DNA of 8,977 nt from assembly GCA_003509785.1 (NCBI GenBank), contig DOMY01000126.1:12164-21140 (forward strand), read 5' to 3'. Source of the stretch: Gemmobacter sp. Lineage in GTDB: Bacteria > Pseudomonadota > Alphaproteobacteria > Rhodobacterales > Rhodobacteraceae. The notes under the pieces were generated by a model. The model saw nothing but the letters and a program-made list of their open reading frames with translations. It did no database searches and had not been told where the DNA came from. Numbering within the stretch: the stretch's first letter is position 1; the number at the start of each line of letters is the position of its first letter. Position numbers and translations under genes: made by a program. Below, piece by piece: positions 8,638-8,977 of the stretch.

Positions 8638-8977
8638 CAGCCTTGCACCCGCCCCAGCACGACCGAGGCATTGGTGCCGCCAAAGCCAAAGCTGTTCGAC
8701 AGCGCAATGTTGATCTCGCGCTTCACCGCCGCGTTGGGCGCCAGATCCAGCTTCGGCGTCACCGCCGGATTGTCCAGGTTGATGGTCGGCGGCGCGATCT
8801 GGTCGCGGATCGCCAGAATGCAGAAGATCGCCTCTACCGCGCCGGCCGCCCCCAGCAGGTGCCCGATGGCCGATTTGGTCGAAGACATGGTGGCCTTGGC
8901 CGCCGCATCGCCCATCAGCCGTTCCACCGCGCCCAGCTCGATCGTATCGGCCATGGTCGAGGTGCCATGGGCATTGA
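8637..8977 (-). CDS. fabF: 3-oxoacyl-[acyl-carrier-protein] synthase II, C-terminal part (gene runs off the right edge)
   Basis: FabF condenses malonyl-ACP with acyl-ACP in fatty-acid elongation. The visible 112 residues are the C-terminal quarter of a protein usually about 420 long. They start at NAHGTST, whose His is one of the two catalytic histidines of KAS II. SAIGHLLGAAGAVEA with the second catalytic His follows, then the terminal NSFGFGGTN loop. The active-site Cys is outside the window. Two catalytic His motifs together with IAPPTINLDNP identify a FabF/FabB-type enzyme, and adjacency to mltG favours FabF, as the acpP-fabF-mltG order is common in proteobacteria. The TGA stop (8639-8637) shares its A with the mltG ATG. 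The sequence is open to the window edge; an ATG at 8954 is internal and not the start. Confidence 0.94.
   Translation of the reverse strand, partial: NAHGTSTMADTIELGAVERLMGDAAAKATMSSTKSAIGHLLGAAGAVEAIFCILAIRDQIAPPTINLDNPAVTPKLDLAPNAAVKREINIALSNSFGFGGTNASVVLGRVQG

Overview
The window is GC-rich chromosomal DNA from an alphaproteobacterium, most likely a Rhodobacterales (Rhodobacter/Paracoccus-type) species. The evidence is the style of the GyrA sequence, an Usg-family small protein, folate-dependent TrmFO, a Rhodobacterales-like MltG, and compact operons with GTG/TTG starts. This is inferred from sequence recognition without a database search. No transposase, integrase, phage gene, CRISPR array, tRNA or rRNA is visible.

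Layout. (1) Positions 1-1529, + strand: the 3' end of an arginase gene, then an ornithine cyclodeaminase gene 10 bp later. Together they convert arginine to ornithine plus urea, then ornithine to proline plus ammonia. A GC-rich hairpin follows. (2) 1581-1850, - strand: a small Usg-family gene of unknown function, convergent with ocd and divergent from gyrA. (3) 1851-2053: a 203-bp divergent intergenic region, partly AT-rich, with a 19-bp imperfect palindrome, a probable gyrA promoter and a small leader hairpin. (4) 2054-4768, + strand: a full-length gyrA ending in a strong intrinsic terminator. (5) 4867-7430, + strand: a probable three-gene unit of a small conserved hypothetical gene, trmFO (m5U54 of tRNA) and gluQRS (glutamylation of queuosine in tRNA-Asp). 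The last two overlap by 16 bp. (6) 7432-7453: a bidirectional terminator shared with the convergent unit. (7) 7456-8977, - strand: mltG preceded by the 3' end of fabF, joined by a TGATG stop/start overlap.

The genes serve arginine catabolism, DNA topology, tRNA modification, fatty-acid elongation and peptidoglycan chain termination. This is ordinary core-genome content and I see no convincing evidence of an undescribed multi-gene system. The points most worth a second look are the palindrome between usg and gyrA, the Gly at the GyrA Ser83-equivalent position, the Asn in the GyrA box, the small gene ahead of trmFO-gluQRS, and the pair of cysteines in the periplasmic part of MltG.
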